NCBI RefSeq assembly: GCF_013466425.1
Contig: NZ_CP059165.1
Location: 2,666,001-2,730,000, forward strand
DNA: 64,000 nt
Direction of reading: 5' to 3'
DNA from: Mycobacterium vicinigordonae
GTDB lineage: Bacteria > Actinomycetota > Actinomycetes > Mycobacteriales > Mycobacteriaceae
Shown: positions 10,439-24,087 of the stretch, one piece after another
How the letters are laid out: every line of letters begins with the position of its first letter
Numbering within the stretch: the first letter of the stretch is position 1
The notes under the pieces: generated by a model
What the model was told of the DNA's origin: nothing
The model's database searches: none
The model's input: the letters and a program-made list of their open reading frames with translations, nothing else
Translations under genes and position numbers: made by a program

Positions 10439-12076
10439 GTGATCACGGCAACGGACCTCGAGGTCCGCGCTGGTGCGCGCATCCTGCTCTCGCCGGACGG
10501 ACCCGATCTACGGGTGCAGCCCGGCGACCGGATCGGCTTGGTCGGACGCAATGGCGCGGGCAAGACGACCACCATGCGGATCCTGGCGGGGGAGGGCCAG
10601 CCCTACGCTGGCTCGGTCAGTAGAAGAGGCGAAATCGGTTATCTGCCACAGGATCCCAAAGAGGGCGACCTTGACGTGCTGGCCCGCGACCGGGTGTTGT
10701 CGGCCCGCGGTCTCGATGTGCTGCTCACCGATCTGGAAAAGCAGCAGGCGTTGATGGCCGAGGTTGCCGACGACGCCGCCCGCGACCGCGCCATCCGTCG
10801 TTATGGGCAGCTCGAAGAGCGCTTCGTCGCCCTGGGCGGCTATGGTGCCGAAAGTGAAGCGGGCCGCATCTGCGCGAGTCTCGGTCTGCCCGAACGTGTT
10901 TTGACGCAAAAGTTGCACACTCTGTCCGGTGGTCAGCGCCGGCGCGTCGAACTCGCGCGCATCCTGTTCGCGGCGTCGGAAGGGGGAGCCGGCGCCTCAG
11001 GTTCGGGGACAACGCTGTTGCTCGACGAGCCGACCAACCACCTAGACGCGGACTCGGTTGGCTGGCTTCGCGATTTCCTCCGCTCGCACAACGGCGGGCT
11101 CATCATCATCAGCCACAACGTCGAGCTGCTCGCCGACGTCGTCAACAAGGTCTGGTTCCTCGACGCGGTACGCGGCGAAGTCGACGTCTACAACATGGGC
11201 TGGCAAAAGTACCTGGACGCCCGCGCCACCGACGAGCAGCGACGACGGCGGGAACGCGCCAACGCCGAACGCAAGGCCACCGCGCTGCGCAACCAGGCCG
11301 CCAAGCTGGGCGCCAAGGCCACCAAAGCCGTTGCGGCGCAGAACATGTTACGGCGTGCCGATCGCATGATGGCTGCCCTGGACGACGAGCGCGTCGCCGA
11401 CAAGGTGGCCCGCATCAAGTTCCCCACCCCGGCCCCGTGCGGCCGCGTCCCGCTAGTGGTCAAAGGGCTGAGCAAGACCTACGGTTCGCTCGAGGTCTTT
11501 ACCGGACTGGATCTGGCGATCGACCGCGGCTCGCGTGTTGTCGTGCTCGGTCTCAACGGTGCCGGCAAGACAACCCTGCTGCGGCTGCTGGCCGGAGTCG
11601 AGACACCCGACACCGGTGGTCTGGAACCCGGACACGGCTTGCGGATCGGTTACTTCGCGCAGGAGCACGACACCCTCGACAACGACGCGACGGTCTGGGA
11701 GAACATCCGCCACGCCGCACCGGAATCAGGCGAACAGGAGTTGCGGGGTTTGCTCGGCGCATTCATGTTCAGCGGCGCGCAACTTGAGCAGCCGGCCGGC
11801 ACTTTGTCCGGCGGCGAGAAGACCCGGCTGGCACTGGCCGGTCTGGTCGCCTCGACGGCCAACGTGTTGCTCCTCGACGAACCCACCAACAACCTCGACC
11901 CGGCCTCGCGCGAGCAGGTACTCGACGCGTTGCGCAGCTATCAAGGTTCGGTTGTGCTGGTCACCCACGACCCGGGCGCTGCCGAGGCCCTCGACCCGCA
12001 GCGCGTGCTGCTGTTGCCCGACGGCACCGAGGACTTCTGGTCCGAGGAGTATCGCGACCTGATCGAGTTGGCCTGA
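10439..12076 (+). CDS. ABC-F family ATPase (ribosome-associated type)
   Basis: This protein of 545 residues has two ABC domains in tandem and no membrane segments, which is the ABC-F layout. Walker A motifs are GRNGAGKTT and GLNGAGKTT; the signatures are LSGGQRRRVELAR and LSGGEKTRLALAG; both Walker B ends read LLLDEPTN. An Arg/Ala-rich helical linker between the domains corresponds to the P-site tRNA interaction region. ABC-F proteins act on ribosomes as translation factors or antibiotic-protection factors; older annotation as a macrolide transporter is unlikely to be literal. The GTG start has AAGGAG six bases upstream. An ATG two bases earlier is followed at once by a stop in its own frame. 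It corresponds to Rv1473. Confidence 0.93.
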   Translation: MITATDLEVRAGARILLSPDGPDLRVQPGDRIGLVGRNGAGKTTTMRILAGEGQPYAGSVSRRGEIGYLPQDPKEGDLDVLARDRVLSARGLDVLLTDLEKQQALMAEVADDAARDRAIRRYGQLEERFVALGGYGAESEAGRICASLGLPERVLTQKLHTLSGGQRRRVELARILFAASEGGAGASGSGTTLLLDEPTNHLDADSVGWLRDFLRSHNGGLIIISHNVELLADVVNKVWFLDAVRGEVDVYNMGWQKYLDARATDEQRRRRERANAERKATALRNQAAKLGAKATKAVAAQNMLRRADRMMAALDDERVADKVARIKFPTPAPCGRVPLVVKGLSKTYGSLEVFTGLDLAIDRGSRVVVLGLNGAGKTTLLRLLAGVETPDTGGLEPGHGLRIGYFAQEHDTLDNDATVWENIRHAAPESGEQELRGLLGAFMFSGAQLEQPAGTLSGGEKTRLALAGLVASTANVLLLDEPTNNLDPASREQVLDALRSYQGSVVLVTHDPGAAEALDPQRVLLLPDGTEDFWSEEYRDLIELA

Positions 12077-12139
12077 CCCGAACAAGTCCGTTTCGGCAAA
12101 ACCTCCCATTTGTGGCGCCGGATTCTTACGCTATGTGCC

Positions 12140-12340
12140 ATGCGGAAGTCAACCCAGACCCGCGAACAGTTGTTGCGTGAGCTGCGTAGCGCCTACGAGG
12201 GAGGCGCCAGCATTCGCAACCTGGCGGCCTCCACCGGCAGGTCCTACGGATGCGTGCACAGCATGCTGCTCGAATCGGGCGCCACGATGCGTGGCCGCGG
12301 CGGACCCAATCACCGCTCGCGCGCCTCACGCCTGACCTGA
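12140..12340 (+). CDS. Small helix-turn-helix protein (Rv1473A-like)
   Basis: This 66-residue basic protein contains a helix-turn-helix of the kind seen in small actinobacterial regulators: LRSAYEGGASIRNLAASTGRSYGCVHSMLLESG, followed by a basic tail. The ATG at 12140 gives MRKSTQTREQLL; an upstream extension to 12110 is possible but not family-like. It is 63 bases downstream of the ABC-F gene on the same strand. The target is unknown. Confidence 0.82.
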   Translation: MRKSTQTREQLLRELRSAYEGGASIRNLAASTGRSYGCVHSMLLESGATMRGRGGPNHRSRASRLT

Positions 12341-12413
12341 CGCCGTGCCCACCGTTCGTTCGCCGCGAACGTGACGGGAAGGCAGAACCCCGGTGCCCGT
12401 AATCGCCGCCTCG

Positions 12414-12995
12414 TCACACTCGCTCAGGTGCGGACGGTGTTCGGACCGAGTTCTCCACCAGATCCAGCACGGCGGCCAGTCGCTGTGGGTCCTCGCCCGA
12501 CGCCAGCCGGGCCACCAGGCCGTCGAGCACCAGGTCCAGGTAGCACTGCAGCACATCGGCGGGCACGTCGTTGCGCACCCGTCCGGCCTGCTTTTGGCGG
12601 CGCAGCCGCTCGGTGGTGGCCGCCGCCAGCTCCGCGGATCGTTCGGCCCAGCCGCGGCTGAACTCAGGATCGTGGCGAAGCTTGCGGGCGATCTCCTGCC
12701 TGGTGGCCAGCCAGTCGAATTCCTCTGGCGATGCCAGCATTTCGCGCATCACCTGGATCAGACCCGAGCGCTGCGTAACCTCTGCCATGCGTTGGGTGTC
12801 CTCCTGCGCTAAGGCGAAGAACAACGCATCCTTGTCGCGGTAATGGTGGAAGATCGCGCCGCGCGACAACCCGATCTCCTTTTCCAGCCGGCGCACGGTC
12901 GCCTGTTCGTAGCCGTATTCGGCGAAACAGCGGCGTGCGCCGTCGAGGATCTGGCGGCGTCGGGCCTCCAGATGGTCCTCGCTGACTTTTGGCAC
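12414..12995 (-). CDS. acnR: TetR-family regulator, probable aconitase repressor AcnR
   Basis: This 193-residue TetR regulator has an N-terminal helix-turn-helix (ARRCFAEYGYEQATVRRLEKEIGLSRGAIFHHYRDKDALF) and an all-helical ligand domain. It lies 27 bases downstream of acn on the same strand, the position of AcnR in Corynebacterium glutamicum, where it represses acn. A near-match to the AcnR operator lies upstream of acn (15909-15924). The GTG at 12995 is the first start before the HTH. The name rests on synteny, family and operator. Confidence 0.85.
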   Translation of the reverse strand: MPKVSEDHLEARRRQILDGARRCFAEYGYEQATVRRLEKEIGLSRGAIFHHYRDKDALFFALAQEDTQRMAEVTQRSGLIQVMREMLASPEEFDWLATRQEIARKLRHDPEFSRGWAERSAELAAATTERLRRQKQAGRVRNDVPADVLQCYLDLVLDGLVARLASGEDPQRLAAVLDLVENSVRTPSAPERV

Positions 12996-13022
12996 GAGCG
13001 CGGCCGGATCTTCGGGTACCCG

Positions 13023-15842
<2,820 letters not shown>

Positions 15843-15908
15843 ATCAACTCCCGTGGATTAAGTTCTTCGCCGCCGACGGGCCGTGTCGACGGTGCGGTGC
15901 AACTTTAA

Positions 15909-15924
15909 CAGTACGCTTGTCCTG
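15909..15924. promoter_or_regulatory. Probable AcnR operator upstream of acn
   Basis: The sequence CAGTACGCTTGTCCTG is an imperfect inverted repeat 67 bases upstream of the acn start. It agrees with the published C. glutamicum AcnR consensus (CAG-n-AC, four-base centre, GTACTG) except at two positions. This is a pattern match made by eye; binding is inferred. Confidence 0.55.
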
Positions 15925-16123
15925 CAATGTGTGGCACCCGTGCTTTTCCAGTCTTGTCCTGTCGCGGGCCTGGCGAAACCCCTGGCGGCGAGCCCTTCGG
16001 TGAATCCTTTCTCGGCCTTTGGGCAGTGAACGGCGCACGTGATCACCGGTACCCAACCAGCGAGGGCCGCCACCGACACGGCACAGGTACGGTGCTCCTA
16101 GCACTACGGGAGGAGCGAGACCA

Positions 16124-16693
16124 ATGACCGGACGCGAACTATTCGGCGAACTGCCGCTGCCGCAGACAATCCCGTTCCTGCCCGAGTACATCCCGGTCGA
16201 CGTCGACATCGCCGCGGTCAAGGCCCAGGTCGCGGCCGACGGCGTGGCCGCCCCGCCGGGACCGGAGCCGGGACTGCTCGACGTCGTCAACCACGCGCGC
16301 AGCGACGGCATCACCCTCAAGATCGTGCTGCTCGATCACAACCCGCCCCACGACACCGCGCTGCGCGATATCGCGACCGTCATCGGCGCCGACTACCCGG
16401 ACTCCACCGTGTTGGTACTCAGTCCCAGTTATGTCGGCAGCTACAGCTCGCACTTCGCACGGGTCACCCTCGAGGCGGGCGAAGACCATTCCAAAACCGG
16501 TAATCCGGTGCAGTCCGCGCAGAATTTTCTGCACGAACTCGAGACCCCTGAGTTTCCCTGGACTGCGCTCACCATTGTTTTGCTGATCGGGGTGTTTGCG
16601 GCCGCGGCCGGCACCCGCTTCCTGCAGCTGCGCAACAGGCAGCCAGCAACGTCGGAAGCTGGCGCTGTAGCGCCGTCCAGCAAAGACGCCTAG
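16124..16693 (+). CDS. Rv1476-family membrane protein
   Basis: The product has 189 residues with a soluble N-terminal domain of about 145 residues and one transmembrane helix near the C-terminus (WTALTIVLLIGVFAAAAG), then a short polar tail. The N-terminal domain contains TLKIVLLDHNPP and STVLVLSPSYVGSYSSHF, typical of this actinobacterial family (DUF6676). The gene lies directly upstream of ripA in M. tuberculosis too, so a role near the septal peptidoglycan hydrolases is possible but unproven. GGGAGGAG ends eight bases before the ATG. Confidence 0.88.
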   Translation: MTGRELFGELPLPQTIPFLPEYIPVDVDIAAVKAQVAADGVAAPPGPEPGLLDVVNHARSDGITLKIVLLDHNPPHDTALRDIATVIGADYPDSTVLVLSPSYVGSYSSHFARVTLEAGEDHSKTGNPVQSAQNFLHELETPEFPWTALTIVLLIGVFAAAAGTRFLQLRNRQPATSEAGAVAPSSKDA

Positions 16694-16706
16694 CGCATCT
16701 ACACAG

Positions 16707-16723
16707 GTCACAACCCTGTAACA
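16707..16723. promoter_or_regulatory. MtrA-type direct repeat, distal box (ripA upstream region)
   Basis: The sequence GTCACA-ACCCT-GTAACA is a direct repeat of a six-base element with a five-base spacer. The response regulator MtrA of mycobacteria and corynebacteria binds direct repeats of GTAACA/GTCACA-like hexamers, and ripA is a reported MtrA target. It lies 213 bases before the ripA start. Confidence 0.55.
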
Positions 16724-16768
16724 ACTCTTCAGCGGTGCCTAGGCCGCCGCAGTTGGCAAACGGTTCAG

Positions 16769-16785
16769 GTCACTGTTCGGTCACA
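16769..16785. promoter_or_regulatory. MtrA-type direct repeat, proximal box (ripA upstream region)
   Basis: The sequence GTCACT-GTTCG-GTCACA has the same 6-5-6 layout as the box 62 bases upstream, with one substitution in the first hexamer. Two such boxes in one non-coding stretch support regulation of the ripA-ripB operon by MtrA. Assignment is by pattern only. Confidence 0.55.
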
Positions 16786-16790
16786 GTAAA

Positions 16791-16807
16791 CGCACTTCCA
16801 GAGTGCG
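16791..16807. repeat. Small perfect inverted repeat upstream of ripA
   Basis: CGCACT and AGTGCG flank a five-base centre. This six-base-arm palindrome lies just after the proximal MtrA-type box. It could be another operator half-site pair or a chance feature. Confidence 0.4.
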
Positions 16808-16935
16808 ATTTGTGACTTGCGTTTCTTCAGCGTCATCTGTGACGTACGGTGCGAATGATGCTTCTGATGCTATTGGCGCTTTCAGCTAAAACGAGCGCCG
16901 TCCGTCCGATTTAAGCCCTAGGAGATTCAAGTCGT

Positions 16936-18360
16936 ATGAGACGGACACGCCCCGGCACCGCCTCTCAAACCGCCGCCCGCTTGATGCGCCCAGCGGTTCC
17001 GGTGGTGCTGAGTGTGGCGTTGATGCTCTGCAACCCGGAGCTGGTCAGCGGAGTAGCAAATGCCGAGCCGGCCCCCGACTCGATGGCCATGCTGATCGCC
17101 AACGTCGCCAAGGCGAACCAGCGTCTCGAGGACCTCAGCTCTACCGTCGAGCAGGAACAGGAGAGCGTCAACAAGGCACTGGTAGCCGTCGAGGAAGCGC
17201 GCGAACACGCCGACGCGGCGGCACGTGACGTGGAAGCCAGCCAGCAGGCGGTCAAGGATGCCACCGCGGCGATCGCCACGGCCCAACAGCGGTTCAACAC
17301 CTTCGCGGTGGCCACGTATATGAAGGGCCCGTCCGGCGGATATCTGATGGCGCGCAGCCCGGAGGACATGATCGCCGCGGCCATCGATGCCCGCGCCATA
17401 GCGACCAGTGCGCAGACGGTCATGGCCAAGTTGCAGCGAGCGCGCACCGAGCAGGTGAACAAAGAGTCGGTGGCCCGGCAGGCCAAGCAGAAGGCTGACA
17501 AGGCCGCGGCCGACGCCAAGGGGAGCCAAGACGCGGCCGTAGCGGCGCTGGCAGAGACCCAGCGCAAGTTCGACGAACAGCGTGACGAAGTCAATCGCCT
17601 GGCCGCCGAGCGTGACGAGGCCGAATCACGGCTGCAGCAGGCAAGGTTCGTGGCCTGGACCCAATCCGGCGGACAAGGCACCCCGCCCGGCATGTGGGAC
17701 AGCGCGTCCGGCCCGAACGGCGGGCGCCGCTGGGACGGCTGGGACCCCACCCTCCCGCAGATCCCCAGCGCCAACATCCAGGGCGACCCGATTGCGGTGG
17801 TCAACCAGGTGCTGGGCTATTCGGCCACCTCGGCACAGGTCACCGCGCAGATGGGGCGCAGCTTCCTGCAGCAGCTGGGGATCCTGCGGCCCAACGACAG
17901 CGGCATCACCAACGCACCGGCCGGGGCCACCTCCGGACGGATTCCGCGGGTGTACGGCCGACAGGCCTCCGAGTACGTAATCCGTCGCGGCATGTCTCAG
18001 ATCGGCGTGCCGTACTCCTGGGGCGGTGGAAACGCGGCCGGCCCCAGCCACGGCATCGACTCCGGGGCCAATATCACCGGTTTCGACTGCTCGGGTCTGG
18101 TCCTGTACTCGTTCGCCGGGGTGGGCATCAAGCTGCCGCACTATTCGGGCTCGCAGTACAACCTCGGGCGCAAGATTCCTACCTCCCAGATGCGACGCGG
18201 CGACGTCATCTTCTACGGCCCGGGTGGCAGTCAGCACGTGACGATCTACCTCGGCGACGGTCAGATGCTCGAGGCCCCCGACATCGGTTTGAAGGTGCGC
18301 ACAGCGCCCGTGCGCACCAGCGGCATGACGCCCTTCGTGGTCCGCTACATCGAGTATTAA
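16936..18360 (+). CDS. ripA: RipA, septal peptidoglycan D,L-endopeptidase
   Basis: RipA cuts peptide cross-links at the septum so daughter cells can separate. The 474-residue protein has a signal peptide (hydrophobic run at about residues 18-42), a long alpha-helical coiled-coil segment of Ala/Glu/Lys-rich sequence to about residue 235, a flexible Gly/Pro-rich linker and a C-terminal NlpC/P60 domain. The catalytic residues are Cys385 (TGFDCSGLV), His434 (SQHVTIYLG) and Glu446 (MLEAP). The helical N-terminal segment is the known autoinhibitory/partner-binding part, and RipA works with RpfB. AGGAG lies upstream of the ATG. Downstream are ripB and moxR1. Confidence 0.97.
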   Translation: MRRTRPGTASQTAARLMRPAVPVVLSVALMLCNPELVSGVANAEPAPDSMAMLIANVAKANQRLEDLSSTVEQEQESVNKALVAVEEAREHADAAARDVEASQQAVKDATAAIATAQQRFNTFAVATYMKGPSGGYLMARSPEDMIAAAIDARAIATSAQTVMAKLQRARTEQVNKESVARQAKQKADKAAADAKGSQDAAVAALAETQRKFDEQRDEVNRLAAERDEAESRLQQARFVAWTQSGGQGTPPGMWDSASGPNGGRRWDGWDPTLPQIPSANIQGDPIAVVNQVLGYSATSAQVTAQMGRSFLQQLGILRPNDSGITNAPAGATSGRIPRVYGRQASEYVIRRGMSQIGVPYSWGGGNAAGPSHGIDSGANITGFDCSGLVLYSFAGVGIKLPHYSGSQYNLGRKIPTSQMRRGDVIFYGPGGSQHVTIYLGDGQMLEAPDIGLKVRTAPVRTSGMTPFVVRYIEY

Positions 18361-18369
18361 CGAGGTTTT

Positions 18370-19086
18370 ATGCGGCACAACAGATTTCGATTGATCGGTC
18401 TAGCCTGGATCACCACCTTGGTATCCGGGCTATTGATCGCTGTCGCAGCGCCGGCCGCTGCCGACCCCGGCGAATGGGACCCCACCCTGCCGGCGGCAAC
18501 CAGCGCCGGGGCACCGGGCGACCCGCTGGCCGTCGCCAACGCCTCGCTGCAGGCTACTGCGCAAGCTACCCAGACCACTTTGAACCTGGGTCAGCAGTTT
18601 CTTAGCGGGCTGGGCATCAACTTGGGCGGCGCCACGCCGGCGGCCAACAACACCACCGGCAGTCGCATTCCACGGGCGAATGGCAGGCAAGCCATCGAGC
18701 ACGTGATACAGCGCGCCGGATCGCAAATGGGTGTTCCCTACTCCTGGGGTGGTGGCTCGCTTGATGGCCCGAGCAAGGGCGTGGAGGACGGTGCCAACAT
18801 CACCGGCTTCGACTGCTCGGGCCTGATGCGCTACGCCTTCGCCGGCGTTGGCGTGCTGATACCGCGGTTCTCCGGTGACCAGTACAACGCCGGACGCCAC
18901 ATCCCCCAGAACGAGGCCAGGCGTGGCGATCTGATTTTCTACGGTCCCAATGGCAGGCAGCACGTCACCTTGTATCTGGGCAACGGGCAGATGCTGGAGG
19001 CCTCCAGCCTGGCTGGCAAAGTCACCATCAGCCCGGTGCGCAAGCCCGGCATGACGCCCTACCTGACTAGGATCATCGAGTACTGA
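18370..19086 (+). CDS. ripB: RipB, secreted NlpC/P60 endopeptidase
   Basis: RipB is a 238-residue paralogue of RipA with a signal peptide (residues 1-32, ending at AAADP) and the NlpC/P60 domain, but without the coiled-coil part. The catalytic set is Cys149 (TGFDCSGLM), His198 (RQHVTLYLG) and Glu210 (MLEAS). The segment just after the signal peptide (GEWDPTLPAATSAGAPGDPLAVAN) repeats the linker of RipA, which points to origin by duplication. The gene follows ripA after nine bases. Confidence 0.96.
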   Translation: MRHNRFRLIGLAWITTLVSGLLIAVAAPAAADPGEWDPTLPAATSAGAPGDPLAVANASLQATAQATQTTLNLGQQFLSGLGINLGGATPAANNTTGSRIPRANGRQAIEHVIQRAGSQMGVPYSWGGGSLDGPSKGVEDGANITGFDCSGLMRYAFAGVGVLIPRFSGDQYNAGRHIPQNEARRGDLIFYGPNGRQHVTLYLGNGQMLEASSLAGKVTISPVRKPGMTPYLTRIIEY

Positions 19087-19239
19087 GCCGGATGCGCGGG
19101 GTGCATGCAGCCCCGTCAGCGATTCGGTGACGTCGACGGATTCCGGGACGCCTGGAATAGTTGAACGCGGGCACGAAGCTGCCCGGCGACATTGGTCGTG
19201 ACAGCAAGTCGTGTCCGAAGAGCTGTGGAGGGTTATTTA

Positions 19240-20358
19240 ATGACACAAGCAGGTGGCGGTTACCCGGGCCAGGGTGCTCACTCGGGCCCACCCACCCAGG
19301 AGGCGCCGGCGGGCGGTGCCGACGGGTTGGCCGCCGAGGTGCACACCCTGGAGCGGGCGATATTCGAGGTCAAGCGCATCATCGTCGGCCAGGACCAATT
19401 GGTCGAGCGGATGCTCGTAGGCCTGCTCGCCAAGGGGCACGTACTGCTCGAAGGTGTCCCCGGCGTCGCCAAGACGCTGGCGGTCGAGACCTTCGCGAAG
19501 GTCGTCGGCGGCTCGTTCGCGCGCATCCAGTTCACCCCTGACCTGGTACCCACCGACATCGTCGGAACCCGCATCTACCGGCAGGGCAAAGAGGAGTTCG
19601 ACACCGAACTGGGTCCGGTGGTGGTCAACTTCCTGCTCGCCGACGAGATCAACCGCGCGCCGGCCAAGGTGCAGTCGGCGCTGCTCGAGGTGATGGCCGA
19701 ACGCCACGTGTCCATCGGTGGCAAGACTTTCCCGCTGCCCAACCCGTTCCTGGTGATGGCGACGCAGAACCCGATCGAGCAGGAGGGGGTGTACCCGCTG
19801 CCGGAGGCGCAGCGCGACCGCTTCTTGTTCAAGATCAACGTCGGCTATCCGTCGCCGGAAGAGGAACGCGAGATCATCTACCGGATGGGTGTCACGCCGC
19901 CGCAGCCCAAGCAGATTCTGGGCACCGGCGACCTGCTGCGCCTGCAGGGCGTCGCGGCCAACAGCTTTGTGCACCACGCGCTGGTCGACTACGTGGTGCG
20001 TGTCGTTATGGCGACTCGACACCCCGAGCAGTTGGGGATGAACGACGTCAAGACGTGGATTGCATTCGGCGCCTCGCCACGTGCCTCGCTGGGCATCATC
20101 GCCGCCTCGCGAGCGCTGGCCCTGGTGCGTGGGCGCGACTATGTGATCCCGCAGGACATCATCGACGTGATTCCTGACGTATTGCGGCACCGGCTGGTGC
20201 TCACCTACGACGCGCTAGCCGACGAGATCACCTCGGAGACCGTGATCAGCCGGGTGTTGCAGACGGTAGCGCTGCCGCAGGTCAATGCCGTTCCGCAGCA
20301 AGGGCATTCGGTTGGTCCGGTTATGCAGGGTGCCACCGTGGCGGCTGGCGGTCGGTGA
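19240..20358 (+). CDS. moxR1: MoxR1, AAA+ ATPase chaperone
   Basis: This 372-residue MoxR-family AAA+ ATPase has Walker A GVPGVAKT, Walker B DEINRAP and sensor region MATQNPIEQEG. MoxR proteins act with von Willebrand factor A (VWA) proteins to mature or remodel protein complexes, and the next two genes encode exactly such partners. The ATG at 19240 with GGAGGG seven bases upstream gives a Gly/Pro-rich N-terminus like the M. tuberculosis protein; an earlier GTG in frame is less likely. Confidence 0.95.
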   Translation: MTQAGGGYPGQGAHSGPPTQEAPAGGADGLAAEVHTLERAIFEVKRIIVGQDQLVERMLVGLLAKGHVLLEGVPGVAKTLAVETFAKVVGGSFARIQFTPDLVPTDIVGTRIYRQGKEEFDTELGPVVVNFLLADEINRAPAKVQSALLEVMAERHVSIGGKTFPLPNPFLVMATQNPIEQEGVYPLPEAQRDRFLFKINVGYPSPEEEREIIYRMGVTPPQPKQILGTGDLLRLQGVAANSFVHHALVDYVVRVVMATRHPEQLGMNDVKTWIAFGASPRASLGIIAASRALALVRGRDYVIPQDIIDVIPDVLRHRLVLTYDALADEITSETVISRVLQTVALPQVNAVPQQGHSVGPVMQGATVAAGGR

Positions 20359-21320
20359 CCGACTCGAAACCCGCCGCGGATAAGCCCGCGGTTCGTCATC
20401 CGCCGTCGATGATGCGCGGCACCATCGACGACCCAAAGTTGTCGGCGGCGCTGCGCACCCTCGAGCTGACGGTCAGCCGCAAGTTGGACGGCATCCTCCA
20501 CGGCGACCATCTGGGGTTGATACCCGGGCCGGGCAGCGAACCCGGGGAGTCGCGCATCTACCAGCCCGGCGACGACGTGCGCCGGATGGACTGGGCGGTT
20601 ACCGCACGCACCACCCACCCGCATGTACGGCAGATGATCGCCGACCGCGAGTTGGAGACCTGGCTGGTGGTGGACATGTCGGCCAGCCTGGACTTCGGCA
20701 CGTCGACGTGCGAGAAGCGTGACCTCGCGGTGGCGGCCGCGGCGGCCATCTGTTACCTCAACGTCGGTGGCGGTAATCGGCTTGGTGCGCTGATTTCCAA
20801 TGGCGCCAACACGATTCGAGTACCGGCGCGATCCGGCCGCGAGCACGTGCAGACGCTGCTGCGCACCATCGCGACCACGCCGAAGGCGCCGGTCGGGGTG
20901 CGTGGCGACCTGGCCGAGGCCATTGACGCGCTGCGCCGGCCGGAGCGCCGCCGCGGCATGGCGGTCATCATCAGTGACTTCCTGGGGCCCATCAACTGGA
21001 TGCGGCCGCTGCGTGCCATCGCGGCGCGCCACGAGGTGCTGGCCATCGAGGTGCTCGACCCCCGCGATGTGGAGCTACCGGACATCGGCGATGTCGTGCT
21101 GCAAGACGCCGAGTCCGGAGCCGTTCGTGAATTCACCATTGATGCACAGCTGCAAACTGATTTCTCCAGGGCCGCGGCGGCTCACCGCGCCGACGTAGCC
21201 CGCACGATCCGCGGTTGCGGTGCCCCGGTCATGACGCTTCGTACCGACCGGGACTGGATTGCCGACATTGTGCGCTTTGTTTCCCATCGCCGGCGCGGGG
21301 CTATGGCGGGGCGCCGGTGA
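20355..21320 (+). CDS. DUF58 VWA-like protein of the MoxR operon
   Basis: This 321-residue protein carries DUF58, recognised by [29 protein letters not shown] near residue 60 and the downstream VWA-like segment [12 protein letters not shown]. It is cytosolic with no clear membrane helix. It starts with GTG overlapping the moxR1 stop (GTGA), so the two are translated together. It corresponds to Rv1480. It presumably couples MoxR1 to its target. Confidence 0.92.
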   Translation: MTDSKPAADKPAVRHPPSMMRGTIDDPKLSAALRTLELTVSRKLDGILHGDHLGLIPGPGSEPGESRIYQPGDDVRRMDWAVTARTTHPHVRQMIADRELETWLVVDMSASLDFGTSTCEKRDLAVAAAAAICYLNVGGGNRLGALISNGANTIRVPARSGREHVQTLLRTIATTPKAPVGVRGDLAEAIDALRRPERRRGMAVIISDFLGPINWMRPLRAIAARHEVLAIEVLDPRDVELPDIGDVVLQDAESGAVREFTIDAQLQTDFSRAAAAHRADVARTIRGCGAPVMTLRTDRDWIADIVRFVSHRRRGAMAGRR

Positions 21321-21348
21321 CCGGCTGCTACAAGATGACGGGTCTGTT

Positions 21349-22356
21349 ATGACGTTGCCGTTGCTGGGGCCGATGTCGCTGTCCGGCTTCGCACATTCCT
21401 GGTGGTTTCTTTTCCTGCTGCTCGTGGCCGGGCTGGTCGCACTGTATGTGGTGTTGCAGCTCGCACGGCAGCGGCGCATGCTGCGCTTCGCCAACATGGA
21501 GTTGTTGGAAAGCGTTGCGCCCAAACGTCCTTCGAAGTGGCGACACGTGCCGGCGATCCTACTGGTGTGTTCGTTGGTGTTGTTGACGGTCGCCATGGCC
21601 GGGCCCACCAACGATGTCCGGATTCCGCGGAACCGTGCGGTGGTGATGCTGGTGATCGACGTGTCGCAGTCGATGCGCGCCACCGATGTCGAACCGAACC
21701 GGATGGCCGCGGCTGAGGAGGCGGCCAAGCAGTTTGCCGGTGAGTTGACCCCGGGAATCAACCTCGGCTTGATCGCCTATGCGGGTACCGCCACGGTGTT
21801 GGTCCAACCCACTACGAACCGGGATGCGACAAAGGCCGCGCTGGACAAGTTGCAGTTCGCTGACCGCACCGCCACCGGGGAGGCGATCTTCACCGCCTTG
21901 CAGGCCATCGCCACCGTCGGCGCGGTGATCGGCGGAGGCGACACGCCTCCGCCGGCGCGCATCGTCTTGTTCTCCGACGGCAAAGAGACGATGCCGACTA
22001 ACCCCGACAACCCGAAGGGCGCCTATACCGCCGCCCGCACCGCCAAGGACCAGGGCGTGCCGATTTCGACGATCTCGTTCGGCACCCCCTACGGCTTCGT
22101 CGAGATCAACGACCAGCGCCAGCCAGTTCCCGTCGACGACGAGACGATGAAGAAGGTCGCGCAGCTTTCCGGCGGTAACTCCTACAGCGCCGCGACGCTG
22201 CAGGAGCTGAAGCAGGTGTACTCGTCGCTGCAGCAGCAGATTGGGTACGAGACGATCAGGGGTGACGCGAGTACCGGGTGGTTGCGGTTGGGTGCGTTGG
22301 TGTTGGCGACCGCCGCGCTGGCGGCCTTGCTGATCAACCGCCGATTGCCGACCTAG
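21349..22356 (+). CDS. Membrane-anchored VWA protein of the MoxR operon (UPF0353)
   Basis: The product (335 residues) has two N-terminal membrane helices (about residues 15-35 and 60-80), a VWA domain with an intact metal-binding MIDAS motif ([12 protein letters not shown], DxSxS), and a C-terminal helix ([18 protein letters not shown]). It corresponds to Rv1481. Together with MoxR1 and the DUF58 protein it forms the usual MoxR-VWA set. The ATG at 21349 was preferred over an upstream in-frame start inside the previous gene because it gives the recalled family length. Confidence 0.92.
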   Translation: MTLPLLGPMSLSGFAHSWWFLFLLLVAGLVALYVVLQLARQRRMLRFANMELLESVAPKRPSKWRHVPAILLVCSLVLLTVAMAGPTNDVRIPRNRAVVMLVIDVSQSMRATDVEPNRMAAAEEAAKQFAGELTPGINLGLIAYAGTATVLVQPTTNRDATKAALDKLQFADRTATGEAIFTALQAIATVGAVIGGGDTPPPARIVLFSDGKETMPTNPDNPKGAYTAARTAKDQGVPISTISFGTPYGFVEINDQRQPVPVDDETMKKVAQLSGGNSYSAATLQELKQVYSSLQQQIGYETIRGDASTGWLRLGALVLATAALAALLINRRLPT

Positions 22357-22460
22357 CTTTTCTGGTGGCGCGAATGGCACCGGGTTGTGGGTTTCGGTAG
22401 CCGGGGGTGACGACAAAAACCCAAGGCGCGCCGTCGCGAGCCGATTTCGGCGCAACCACA

Positions 22461-23249
<789 letters not shown>

Positions 23250-23256
23250 GAACTAG

Positions 23257-24081
<825 letters not shown>

Positions 24082-24087
24082 GGCGCA

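Noticed and set aside
10439..12076. Macrolide export transporter
   Set aside because: The protein has two ATPase domains and no membrane segments, so it is ABC-F and cannot transport by itself.
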